A stretch of DNA of 64,000 nt, from positions 5,599,248 through 5,663,247 of the forward strand of contig NC_035162.2 in NCBI RefSeq assembly GCF_001659605.2, written 5' to 3'. This document shows positions 10,133 through 21,260 of this stretch, in pieces (within the stretch, counting starts at the first letter, position 1; the number at the start of each line of letters is the position of its first letter). The DNA is from Manihot esculenta (Eukaryota; Streptophyta; Magnoliopsida; Malpighiales; Euphorbiaceae). Both the position numbers and the translations under genes were made by a program. The notes below the pieces were generated by a model that saw nothing but the letters and a program-made list of their open reading frames with translations, was not told where the DNA came from and made no database searches.

Positions 10133-11876
10133 TATGATTATATATTGTCAGTAAGAAGCCAACCCACGAGATGGAATTGATTTTGATGAGATGGGTTTCT
10201 CTCCTTTCAACAAGTTTATTTGATTATCATGTAATGTAAGCGATCTGAATGTACTGCAAATCAGCTTATTTTCCGATACCCTGCTTTTTGTTTGACAATC
10301 TCTAGTTGAAGACAAGTGTGTATATATATATATATACATAGAGAGAGAGAGGCTACCTAAGCTGCTGAGCAAAAATCTATGCAAGTAAGTCCAAATAATA
10401 AATAAACAAACTTTGGTCTTATACGGGAGCAAGAAAACTGCCATTTCTTCTTTGAGAAGAAAATTTCAACTTCTTCTTTATATGTAAATTTTATTCATTT
10501 TCAAAAAATAAAAAAGTTGATTTCAATTTGAGCCTTTTCTACACTGACTTGTTTCATGTTTATTATGGATTTCAACCATGACAGTTACATTTTAACATAA
10601 TTATATTAGTTTTTTATTTTATTTTTATTTAATTAAATTGATAAAAGAAATGAGATCAAAAAGTTTTTTTTTTTAAAAAAAATTATATATACAAAGAGCT
10701 AAGTCAATTTCTCCAAATATGATAATTTCCCATGAAAAACATTGCTATAAAATTAGTGGAGAGTTTTGTTTTTAGACACTATGCATTATATAATTTACAT
10801 ATAAAATAAATAAAATCACAAGTTTATATCTTAATTCCCCATTTCAAAAAAAAAAAAGTTTATATCTTAATTTTATAATAAATGAATCGAAATAAGAAAA
10901 TTTTATAATTATATACAATAGCTAGACATTGTAATAAGTGTTTAATTCTTTTATTATTCTTTTTAAATATATTTATAGTATCATTGTTGTCCAAATTTTA
11001 ATGATCTGGCAACTTATTATTCAAATAATATTTTTGTAATTAAATTTATTATTTAAAATGTTTATTATATTCTTTTTCTTTAATGTTTATGCATATCTCC
11101 CATTTGTGATCAATTTTTTAAAATCATTAAAAATTATATTATTATCCAGATGAAAAATATTAGATATGTGGAGTAATTAAGCATATGGATTAACTATTAA
11201 TTAGTTAGCTTTCAAACTCTTTGGCTCTACTTTTAATAATAATTAGAGTGGTCAATTCAATTTGATTTAAAATAATTTATATTTTTTAAAAATCAAACTA
11301 ATAATGTACATGTGCTTTTTTTTCCTGCAATTTAATTTATTCAAGCATTGAAATTGTATAAAATTATTTAAAGAACTATGACACTAGATAGGACACAATT
11401 GTCTTCAAATTTTTCCAATTTGGCATTTGTTTGTGATGCTTTCAAACAAAAATAAAGTATTTGATATGAAATGCTAATTAATTTTTTTTATATAAAAATA
11501 TATGAATCATGAAGCAACTGTAAAATAAATTCACATTTTTTTCTTAAAAGAAAAGGACACAAAGCAAGTTGGAGCAAAGGAACTAGTAGTAATAGATGCC
11601 TACTCTCTAGAGGCTGATTGGTGAATGGCGACTAATCTTTCCATCAACTCAAGAATTTGAACTAATATTTACCAAAGGCAATATTAGCAATTAAATTTAT
11701 TTCTCAGCTGTAAAAATTTTCAATTAATTAATTAAAAAAACTCATTTAAATCTGATTTACTATAAATTTAAGACTTACATATTTATGTATTAAATTTATA
11801 ATGAATCGATTCTAAATAAAAATTATCCATTTTAATTCTGCCTAAAAAAGAATGATTTTTTAACTACGAGTTTCAG
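10133..11876. other. Intergenic, A+T-rich, promoter side of copy 1
   Basis: The stretch contains a TA microsatellite (10318-10337) followed by a short GA run (about 10340-10352). After that comes a long A+T-rich stretch with frequent poly-A/T. No gene is recognised. The first few hundred bases should hold the promoter of the gene starting at 10132. Confidence 0.5.
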
Positions 11877-12380
11877 TTACTGATATAAATTCAAATGAAC
11901 TACAAGAGAAACCAAAGAAAGGAAAATTGCCCCAGTGAGGCAGGTAATGCCAAAAGTGACACCTATAAGACCTGCAAGCTCAAAATATCCTAACAAGTCC
12001 TTCTCCTTTTTTACAATTTTCGAATTGAACCCAGATGGTTCATAATTCCATCCATGTTTGCATCTGCAACATCTCTCAATCCTTTCCTTTCTTCTGATCT
12101 CCTTTATCCTCAGTCTGAGAACTCTCATATCTGCATCCACCATGTTACTTGCTTTTACTGCCAACCCAAAGACAATAAGATTATTATTACTTGTACAAAT
12201 AGCTTAAATTAATAGACTTGTAATATCTCCTTCTACTTATCATACAATTTTAAATTATCTATATGTATATATACCTCCATATCTCTTGCTTCGAGCTTGA
12301 ACTTTGAGGTCGAGACGAAAAGCCTGCTTGAGAGATGGCTTGATTAGAGAAGCATATGATGAAGGTAGACAGGAAGCCAT
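11877..12380 (-). CDS. Small membrane protein of the same uncharacterised family (copy 2, CCRC type)
   Basis: Two exons: 12380-12275 and 12157-11877, joined by GT-AG, for about 128 residues. The architecture matches copy 1, including the intron position between the transit-like N-terminus (MASCLPSSYASLIKPSLK, with VQA near residue 28) and the core (MVDADMRVLRLRIKEIRRKE). The cysteine motif is ERCCRCKHGWNY. The C-terminal ~45 residues are hydrophobic (LAGLIGVTFGITCLTGAIFL onwards). High similarity to copy 1 in exon structure and motif indicates a tandem duplication on the same strand about 1.7 kb apart. Function unknown. Confidence 0.75.
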
Positions 12381-13848
12381 GCTTAAGCTTCAATAATAGA
12401 AATAGGGTAACCTCCTTTTGAGATTTAAGAAAAGAATAGCCTCATTACCATAGGATTCCTACATGTAGAGGAGATTAACGTTCTGAGGTCATCAAACAGG
12501 AAATATTTAAATAGTACAACGTAGAAGTTTACTCCATTTCCAAAGAATAAAATACGATTGGAGTCATAAAATCCAAAGGAAAGATCAATTAACAATAACG
12601 ACGGCGATTAGCAGAGGAGATAATTGCATCGCGACAATTTTTAGTCACCATTTTTAATTGAATTTGATTTGATGTCGTCTGATCTAATTTCCAGTCTGCC
12701 CATGATAGAGTAAACAATAAAGTTAATTAATTTGAACCCATAAATGTTTTGAGAATGTATTTTTGTACTGAGTTCTTTTGGGGTTAATTTTTATTGAATC
12801 AAAATGGTAAAGAATTACTTTGGTTTTTTGATTTTCCGTTCAAGGATGGATTTAATATGAATAGATTATTTATTTTTATTAGAGGGAATAAAGAGATTTG
12901 ATATGATACAGAGAGGCTAACATGATATGATAGGTTATTAGATAAAAATAAGAAGGCTTACAACGTTGATTTTACAGGTGCATCCTCATTAAAAAAAAAA
13001 AAAAAAAATTGGTTTTACAGGTGGAGTTAAGAATTTGGATGACGTTGATGTTATAAAAATGTGAAGTTTAATATTCCTCTCTCCTCCCATTCCAAATGAA
13101 GTTGCAAGAAAACTGTGCGTCGAGAACGCGCCATTGTCCAACCATCTGCAAGCTCAACTGGAGATAAATCCTGCAAATGTTGGAGGCTCCGAAATACAGG
13201 TGCTATACAGATATACCAGTTTGCTCCTTTTTTGTGTGTGTTTGTGGAAAATAGACGATCATTTGAGTGGAAATGACAGATTTATTGCGAGAATTTTGAA
13301 TTTTATTGCATTTATATTACCGAAGGAAGGGTGAGAAAAACTCATTGTATACATAAAAAGCGGATAAGGAAAGGAAAGAAAATGTTATTGTCTATCAAAG
13401 GCGTAATAGTCCGGTTAAATTAAACTAAACAATTTTTATCATTTTTCACTTGATTCAAAAATAACAGGACGTGCAGTCCCGACTTGGATAATACACTTCT
13501 TCCAGCAAATGCAAAATGCCAATGCAACGATGGATTAGCAGCCTCAGCGATATTGAGGTTCCAAGGAAAATCGTGTCCATTGTTCCTCTAGTAATCGATT
13601 CTCTAATCATGGAGAACATCACTGTAGCTAGCCTAGCTGTATTTCAGGGGACTGAAAGTTGTTTTTGAATCAAGTAATATGAACTAACCGTTACATAAAT
13701 TGTACACTCAACTAATGAAATGTGTCATTTTGTATTTTCAGCAATATCCAGACTTTATTCTTCCGAAATAACAGAAAATTACTCGTTGCCTATTAAGGTG
13801 AATAACAATCAGAATTCCTCACTCGATCAAAAGGCCAACAACAAATTC
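12381..13848. other. Intergenic; includes probable 3' UTR of the endosulfine gene
   Basis: 12381-12900 is upstream of copy 2 and should hold its promoter. A poly-A tract lies at 12990-13008. Sequence from about 13400 to 13848 is less A+T-rich and follows the endosulfine stop codon, so it may be transcribed 3' UTR. I see no other supported gene. Confidence 0.45.
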
Positions 13849-13935
13849 TCATTCATTTGCAGGTGCATCATCCCGTGGTGAGCTTCCTGTATCTGCATCA
13901 CGACGAAGATAATTTTCCATTATTTCCTAACCGAA

Positions 13936-13966
<31 letters not shown>

Positions 13967-16414
13967 ACAAAGCTTGATCACATGCACATTACAAACAATT
14001 TTGAGTCGAGCAACAATGACCTGGCATACCTTCACCATCTGATGGGGCATAGGGAGACTTCCGGTATCGTGTCTGCTGTTGTGTAGGCTAAAAGAAAACA
14101 TACCAAAAAAGGGGGAAATAAGCACACAGAAAATGTAGAATATGATTCACAACTATGCAAGAGATTAGCAACAAAATCCTATTGCATCAATAACACTTCA
14201 TGTGAAGGGTCTAGGGGAATGATTGAACAGGTAACCTCCCAACCATGTCTTATTTTCAGGCCAGCAAAAGAATTAGCATATAGGACTAAAGACCTCAAAC
14301 TGTAAATTAAAGCGGTTAGTGTTTGTCCATGGCCAGTATGAAAAAAAAAATGCCATGTAGAAAGAACTTCCAATGCAAGCTAGAGATGAATTCAAGGCCT
14401 TAAGAACTAGTGAAAAACTAATAATAACAAAAAAAAAAAAAAATTCAACTCAGTATAAACATGTTGCTTTTAAACCTCACATCATTCAGGTTCATCCTGC
14501 TGCTTTCCGAATCAAACAAGTAGCAGTGGAGCACATACATCCAACATCAAACAAGAACATTCTTCCCAGTCCAACCAGGAATTAAGCAAAACAGTGAATA
14601 GATAAAATGGCAAGCTTAGACAAAATTATCTGCTCAGGCTCAAACATCTACACCAAGGATTGAAGAAACTTCCTGTATTCTTCTATCACATTCTAAATAA
14701 TTCAATATGTACAATGCTTCTAAAAAAATTAAGATGAGTAGTTCTAACATCCTCTTTCAGTCTTGAATCACAGTAGCAAACAACCTTCTATAGAGCAATA
14801 TTTGCTTCTTTTTTTTTGGGCAACATTAGGTTAAACATAATGTTTAAGAGAAACATAAAAGAACAGGCGACTTCTATTGAAGTTTATTAGGTCTTAAGAT
14901 TTGGCTTTAGAATATAATGGCTAGAGGCCACAGATTTGAACTGGCTTGAGGCTATGTAATGTATAGCCTTACTCATTAACATTTAGGGCAAAGTAGGCAT
15001 ATATTCTGAGTAGACATTAATTCCCTCATAATCATCAGATTCTACACATCTTTTCATAAACAAGAAATAGATATCTTAAACAAGACTTAATATCATTAAT
15101 GAATTCTCCTCTTCCTAAGAACACAAAATTTCCCCCTCTAGCTTCACTCCATAGCTCTACCATTTTACCAGCTTGAAATGAAGGCAGTAGCCTAGTTACA
15201 AAACAGTATCAAATACAGGTGACTTAGAAAGTGGTCTGATTCGGATTTTAATACACCTGGTTCATTGCCTGTCGTGATATAAGCAAAACCTCTAACATGC
15301 TGCTTTGCTATTTTATTTAAATTGCCAATGCCAAGCACAGTGATCAATGTGTCGTGAAGAGTGTTAAGTTTAGAAGCAACAATCAAATTCGGTGGAGGAT
15401 TAAGGAGTGTCCCAACTTGTCCACTATAAAGGAACAAGAGCAGTCAGACAAACGGGGAACTTGACGAATTCTAAAACCAGAATTCTAATACATTCATCTC
15501 TTCATTTTCAGCTTCTTTTGAACCTGAAACCTTTCCAAGTTTTGGGGACATTAGAGCTTCTTTTTCTTTTCCCCATTTCTCTTTGGGTTTTCTTTGAATT
15601 GTTGGAAATTTGTCTCCCATAACTCTAGTGAAGATTAGTCCTTTTTCTTCCTTTATGCAATTATAAATAATAATACACTTTTAGGTAAAAGACTTTCAGC
15701 ATATACTACTAACCAGAGCTATAGTAACATTGACAAATGATAATAAAATAATGGCTGGGCCTATAACAATGAAATTCAGAAAGCTCGATAAGAACTGCAG
15801 AGAAAAGAAGGAACTGGAAATGAGATTTTAAATGGTACCTGTAATTTTGGCCGAAGAGCTTCCAGAGGTCCTTTGGGTTTCTCAACACCACCTTGCTGTT
15901 AATGTCGGGAAAAAAAATGCACACATACAGATAAACGATATTAGGTAACCATCTAATTAGAAGTTCCACCAACTTTTCTATCTAAAGTAAATAACAGATC
16001 AATAGTAATACCTTTCCAAGTGCCCAATCTGCAGAATCAAAATAAGCCCGTTCATGGTCCTGACACCAAAATGAAAACTTAAGTTGGAAACTAGTACAGC
16101 TGCCAAGCCTCAATATATAAGTCGTAGCGAATGCTAACAAGAAATCACCTTAGAAATGAGTGGTGGCTTCTTGGGCATGATTCCTCCATATTTTTTCTTT
16201 ACAACTTCTTCCTACACAAAACACCCAAAAACAAAAGAAGCTAGAAGAGTGAGATAGGGAAACTTCCTAGCATTTAATTCTAGGTCTTGAATAAAATCAA
16301 TATCATGCTTAAATAAATCAGAACCTCCTGTTTAGATGAGGACATGGAACTTTTATCCTCGGGGACATTTCCATCAACCTGCTCTTGCTCTTTGACACCC
16401 TCCATCTCTGACAT
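13849..16414 (-). CDS. Endosulfine / ARPP-19 family protein
   Basis: Six coding exons: 16414-16325, 16211-16149, 16059-16012, 15895-15839, 14087-14030 and 13892-13849. All have GT-AG sites and join in frame to 119 residues. After an acidic, low-complexity N-terminus comes KKKYGGIMPKKPPLISKDHE, then FDSADWAL (residues 58-65), then KPKGPLEALRPKLQ and a Ser/Asp-rich tail. FDSADW corresponds to the FDSGDY signature of animal ENSA/ARPP19. There, phosphorylation of the serine by Greatwall kinase turns the protein into an inhibitor of PP2A-B55 and so times mitosis. Plant homologues keep the motif in this form; their role as PP2A regulators is inferred by family. A further 5' UTR exon probably ends at 16810, with a UTR intron to 16424. 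The start is the first ATG after that acceptor. Confidence 0.93.
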
Positions 16415-16423
16415 TATGTCCTT

Positions 16424-16860
16424 CTACAGCATTTCCATCCAAAACAAGTAATTTAAATTCGTTACCATATGAACAAACAAACTATAATGACAATAATAAT
16501 GGAAGCTTAGCAAATTAAATTCCTGCCATAAATATTTCCTTCTATTATCCCAGAAGACAAAATCCATAACTGACTTGATTAATTAGCCATTTTCATATGC
16601 AATTACTATCGAATTTTCTTAAATTCACTTTCAAGCGCTAAGATTCTGCTAGATCTAAATAAAAATAAACAGCAAAATTCCTCTATCGAAACATGATATA
16701 TAAGCGGATTATGTAAAAAGAGAGAGATTAAAAAAAGGGGAAAAAATGAAGATATGGATAGAACGGAACAGATTCAGTGAACGAGATCGAATACAGCATA
16801 GCTCCGTACCTCGGATCAAAGTTCCCAAAGAAAGAAAGCAAAATCCGGAGAGAGAGGTAT
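16424..16860 (-). other. 5' UTR intron and upstream UTR exon of the endosulfine gene
   Basis: A good donor (GATCCGAG|GTACGG, at 16810/16809) and an acceptor (GCTGTAG| ending at 16424) bound an intron of about 386 bp directly upstream of the start codon. The exon above it would run from 16810 to about 16860 or beyond. The LINE insertion point at 17037-17051 lies about 200 bp further upstream, within the likely promoter region. Confidence 0.5.
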
Positions 16861-17036
16861 TTTTGACTAATTGAGGGAACCTTTTTCAGATATAAATTAA
16901 AAAGCTATGAGATTAGAGGTGAATGGTGATGATCTGAAATTTCTGAATCTGATGAATCGAGAAAAAGTCGCCTACAACAAGGACTATGATAGAAACATAG
17001 TGCTGGTGCTTGATGACGTTGGATGAATGAATGCCG

Positions 17037-17051
17037 TAATTCTTCTGCTTA
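17037..17051 (+). repeat. LINE target-site duplication, 3' copy
   Basis: TAATTCTTCTGCTTA is identical to 23027-23041. The match extends by three T bases if the T run is counted (18 bp). A 15-18 bp duplication next to a poly-A tail is the hallmark of target-primed reverse transcription. Confidence 0.93.
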
Positions 17052-17087
17052 TTTTTTTTTTTTTTTAGAAAAAGAGGGATAGAGCCC

Positions 17088-20000
17088 TTATTTTATTAAT
17101 CTAGGCCATGAAAGCCCCAACCTATCAGCATCCAGTAAAAATTTAATAGTAACAGGAGGCCATTGATGAATTTTCAAATTAAAATCATCACCAATGGTTA
17201 AACTAGTCAAACGATCCGCTACCGCATTTGCTTCCCTGTAAATTTTTACAATCTTGACTTCCCAGCTTCTATTGATAAGATCACGACAATTCCTCACCAA
17301 ATTAGCAACTCTAAAAACTCCTGAACCTCTACCTGCAAGTAAATCTAACGCGAGTTGAGAATCCGTTTGAACTTCAATCTTCTTCCACCCTGAATCCCAT
17401 GCTAATACTAAAGCATAATATATTCCCCATAGCTCAGCTTCCATTGCTCCACAATTGCCCAAAAACCGTTGAAAGCCCAAAAGCCATCTACCTTCATTGT
17501 TTCGAAAACAACCTGCACAACTTGCCCTTCCTGCTGACAACAATGCACTACCATCGGAATTCACTACCACCCAGCCTGTTTCTGGCGGCTTCCACCCAAC
17601 ATACTTCAAAGACCGGCCTCTCGGTCCAGACCCAGCCTGCATCGAAAACCTCCATGCATGAATATATTCTTTTGCTCGAAGCTGAATAAAGGACGCATCA
17701 ATAGTATCCTGGTCATTATTCTCATTAAAAACCAACAAGTTTCTTCGCTTCCATAACCACCAAACAGCCGAACTAAAAAGCACATCCCATGGTATTCCAT
17801 TAGCCAATAACCCTACTTTTTCTATATTAGCAGATAGCCATAAAGGCACATTCAAAATATCAAAAAATGGAGAAACGAAATTGGTAGGTAAAAGGGAATT
17901 CCAAATTTGTTTCACATGTTGGCAATCTCGTAGAGCATGCAAAACAGATTCACTTGCAACTCCACAAAGAGGACATAAATCATAATCAATAAATTCTCGC
18001 TTTCGGCGTTGAACATTAACCATGATTTTCTCATGTGCCACTTCCCACAAAAACACTTGAATTCGCTGTGGCACCCTAACCTTCCACAGCCCTTGCCAAT
18101 CCATATTAGATCCTGACACTTCTGAATAAAACGTATCAAACCCTGACTTAACTGTATATAAGCCAGAAGAAGAATGCTTCCACGCAAAACCATCCAAACA
18201 CGACATATCATCAACTAAAGTAATTGATTGGAAATATAAAAGGACATCAGTAGGAAGAAGAGAATTTAAAATGTCCCAATTCCAGCCTACATTAGGAACC
18301 CAGAAATATCGAACACAAACCTGCATATTCAACTCAATCAACGGTTTAAGTGCAAAATTCCAAAGAGGCCCAACCGGAAGCCAATCATCCAGCCAAAATC
18401 TAGTGTGCATCCCATTATTCACATCTACAACTATCCCTTTTCGAAGTAGCTCCAAACCATAACAAAAAGATTTCCAATTGACTGAACCATTAGCTCGCTT
18501 AGCGACTTCCCAATGAACAAAACCCGACTCATATTTATTGAAAAGGCACCTAACCCACAAAGCTTGCGGATTCTTGTAAGCTCGCCAACACAACTTCCCT
18601 AATAGAGCCTGATTCATTTGTCGCATATTTCTGATGCCAAGACCACCTAACCGCTTCGGCAAGGACATTGTATCCCAATTAATCAGATGTACAGCTGGCT
18701 TCATATCCTTCCCATGCCAAATAAAGTTCCTGCATATTTTCTCTATTTCATTGCAAAGCGATATCGGTAAAAGAGCACTCTGCATCACAAAAACAGGAAT
18801 AGCATTAAGAACTGATTGAACTAACGTTATTCGTCCAGCTTTTGATAGAGCTCTCGCCTTCCAGCCATCAAGTCTGCCTCTCATTTTATCCAAAATACTA
18901 CTATATGTTGAGACTGAAATCCTCCCATGAATAGATGGCACACCCAAGTATTTTCCCAAATCAGCAGTCAAAGGAATACCTGACCTTGAAGACAAAAGTG
19001 ACGCCAAATCACTATCAACAAAAGGCGACAAGTAAAGAGAAGACTTAGCTAAATTCACTTTCTGCCCGGAAGCCTTAGCAAAGTCATCCAAACATGATAA
19101 AATCAAATCCAACTGTTCCACAGAAGCTTCTGCGAACAAAACCATATCATCCGCGAACATAAGATGAGAAATCATCGGACCATTACTCGAGATAGGAATC
19201 GGCTTCCATTTGCCTTGACGAACAAGCTGTTTAAACATTCTCGAAAGTTGTTCAATACACATAACAAAAAGATATGAAGACATTGGATCGCCTTGTCGCA
19301 CACCACGAGTCGGTTTAAAAGATTCTAACTTCTCACCATTCCATAACACTGACATAGAAGATGTTCTAACACAATTCATAATATTAGAAATCCAAGCATC
19401 GGAAAAGTGGTAAGAACCCAACACCCACTGAATAAAATCCCAATCTAGTCTATCATAAGCCTTTTCAAGATCAATTTTAATCGCCATAAAACCCCCTGAC
19501 CGCTTAGACGTTCTCATAGTGTGCAAAACTTCTTGAAACACCACAATGTTATCAATAATTTGTCGGCCAGGAACGAAGCTACTTTGTTCCAATCCAATGA
19601 GAGAGCTCAAAACATCTTTCAATCTGTTAATCAACACTTTTGTAACAAGCTTATAGATCACGTTACATAAGCTAATTGGTCTGAACTGAGAAATAAATTC
19701 TGGACAAGCAATTTTAGGAATAAGAGTCAGCACCGTTTCATTAACTTCCTCTGGAAACTCCCTCCCGCCCAAGACCTCAATAATAAACGCTGAAACCTGT
19801 GAACCTACCGCAGACCAAGATTTCTGAAAGAAAACTGCTTGTAGACCATCGGGTCCTGGAGCCTTGTAAGGAGACATAAGGCGCAAAGCATCATATACTT
19901 CATCATGAGAAAAAGGACGATCCAGAAGCAACCGTTGAGAAGAAGAAAGAGCAGGCCCATCAGGTCTAACAAAATGGCTGCAGTCAACCGCCAAATCTTT

Positions 20001-21200
20001 CGAATACAGCTCCTGATAGTAACCGCTAGCAAGCTCTTTAAGTTGACTAGAATCTTCAATCCACACATTGTTCCCATTTCTCAGCTTGAGAATTTGCTGC
20101 TTCTTGCGTTTAATCACGGTAGAAAGATGATAAAACCTTGTATTTCTCTCACCAGAAACAATCCATTCCTCCCTAGATTGTTGAAACCAGTATAATTCTT
20201 CCTGCTTCAAAACATCTTCAAGCTGTCGTCTCAGATTAAATTCCAGCTTCACTAAACCTCTCGTTCGCCGGATAGCTAAGCTTTTTTGAACACCATCAAT
20301 TCGACGGATCAACCTCTGCTTATTATGAAAAATATTCCCAAACTCAGATCGGTTCCATTGGCTTAATGAGTCTTTGGTTGATTTCAAATTATCAAATAAA
20401 GAAGTATTTTGCTTCCAACCACGGGAAACAACATCAACAAAATCTTTGTGAGCTGTCCAAGCCGCTTGAAAATGAAAACGACGAACAGAAGAATTTGTAA
20501 CTCCAAAGCAATTCATAAAAATAGGACAATGATCAGAATGCAACTTTGGAGCATGAATAACTGTAGCTCTAGAAAATGTCATGCGCCAAATCTCAGTACA
20601 CAAGCAACGGTCTAATCGAGCAGCTTTATAAGAAGAATTAATACCACCCTTACTCCAAGTAAAAGGGGTACCTTCAAAACCCAAATCAATAAGTGAGTTA
20701 TCAAAAATCCATTGCCGAAAATCACTAGCCCCAATACTGTGAACATTAACATAGCCGGTTTGTTCATTCTCGCTTGTAAAAGAATTAAAATCTCCCAACA
20801 GTAACCAACTTTTCTCACTTCCATTGAAACCCAGAACCGAATGCCACAAACGTCTTCGTAAACTAATGTCAGGGCTGGCATACACAAAACTCACTAACCA
20901 CGAGTCCCCATTATCAAGTAACACATTGCATGTAATAAATTGCGGATCTGTCGACACAAGCGTTAACTTAAAAAATATTTCTGACCATAAAATCCAGATG
21001 CCTCCACTGAAACCAAAAGTCTCGACACGAACCCAATTATCATAACCTAGCTGTTTACAAACATTATCAGCTGAATGGCCAGAAATTCGAGGCTCAACCA
21101 AACAAAAAATCTGAGGCTTATAGATACGATTGTATTCCTTAAAAGCTCTCAGAAAATTAGAAGAAGCAGCACCCTGACAATTCCAAACTCCAATAATCAT
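17088..21200 (-). CDS. LINE ORF2: endonuclease / reverse transcriptase / RNase H
   Basis: The protein is about 1370 residues from the ATG at 21200 (MIIGVWNCQGAAS). The open frame extends upstream only through a GTG, which is not used as a start in plants. Domains in order: an APE-type endonuclease (WNCQG at the N-terminus, LLGDFNSF, LHSDHCPIFM at about 220), then reverse transcriptase with KAPGPDGL and the catalytic FADDMVLF. A zf-RVT region follows (VPQRIQVFLWEVAHEK, then CPLCGVASESVLHALRDC). The C-terminal RNase H domain carries VNSDGSAL, AMEAELWG, VQTDSQLA and REANAVADRL. These enzymes nick the target and copy the LINE RNA in place. All key motifs look intact, so the element may be autonomous. 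Confidence 0.96.
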   Translation of the reverse strand: MIIGVWNCQGAASSNFLRAFKEYNRIYKPQIFCLVEPRISGHSADNVCKQLGYDNWVRVETFGFSGGIWILWSEIFFKLTLVSTDPQFITCNVLLDNGDSWLVSFVYASPDISLRRRLWHSVLGFNGSEKSWLLLGDFNSFTSENEQTGYVNVHSIGASDFRQWIFDNSLIDLGFEGTPFTWSKGGINSSYKAARLDRCLCTEIWRMTFSRATVIHAPKLHSDHCPIFMNCFGVTNSSVRRFHFQAAWTAHKDFVDVVSRGWKQNTSLFDNLKSTKDSLSQWNRSEFGNIFHNKQRLIRRIDGVQKSLAIRRTRGLVKLEFNLRRQLEDVLKQEELYWFQQSREEWIVSGERNTRFYHLSTVIKRKKQQILKLRNGNNVWIEDSSQLKELASGYYQELYSKDLAVDCSHFVRPDGPALSSSQRLLLDRPFSHDEVYDALRLMSPYKAPGPDGLQAVFFQKSWSAVGSQVSAFIIEVLGGREFPEEVNETVLTLIPKIACPEFISQFRPISLCNVIYKLVTKVLINRLKDVLSSLIGLEQSSFVPGRQIIDNIVVFQEVLHTMRTSKRSGGFMAIKIDLEKAYDRLDWDFIQWVLGSYHFSDAWISNIMNCVRTSSMSVLWNGEKLESFKPTRGVRQGDPMSSYLFVMCIEQLSRMFKQLVRQGKWKPIPISSNGPMISHLMFADDMVLFAEASVEQLDLILSCLDDFAKASGQKVNLAKSSLYLSPFVDSDLASLLSSRSGIPLTADLGKYLGVPSIHGRISVSTYSSILDKMRGRLDGWKARALSKAGRITLVQSVLNAIPVFVMQSALLPISLCNEIEKICRNFIWHGKDMKPAVHLINWDTMSLPKRLGGLGIRNMRQMNQALLGKLCWRAYKNPQALWVRCLFNKYESGFVHWEVAKRANGSVNWKSFCYGLELLRKGIVVDVNNGMHTRFWLDDWLPVGPLWNFALKPLIELNMQVCVRYFWVPNVGWNWDILNSLLPTDVLLYFQSITLVDDMSCLDGFAWKHSSSGLYTVKSGFDTFYSEVSGSNMDWQGLWKVRVPQRIQVFLWEVAHEKIMVNVQRRKREFIDYDLCPLCGVASESVLHALRDCQHVKQIWNSLLPTNFVSPFFDILNVPLWLSANIEKVGLLANGIPWDVLFSSAVWWLWKRRNLLVFNENNDQDTIDASFIQLRAKEYIHAWRFSMQAGSGPRGRSLKYVGWKPPETGWVVVNSDGSALLSAGRASCAGCFRNNEGRWLLGFQRFLGNCGAMEAELWGIYYALVLAWDSGWKKIEVQTDSQLALDLLAGRGSGVFRVANLVRNCRDLINRSWEVKIVKIYREANAVADRLTSLTIGDDFNLKIHQWPPVTIKFLLDADRLGLSWPRLIK

Positions 21201-21260
21201 TAAAAATAAGAGAGAAAAGAAAGCCACGAGGATGACTGAACCTATAATAGAACGAAAAAT

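Noticed and set aside
17221..17270. Tyr in place of His before REAN in the LINE RNase H, suggesting a dead enzyme
   Set aside because: Plant LINE RNase H domains commonly read YREAN there; the acidic residues are all present.
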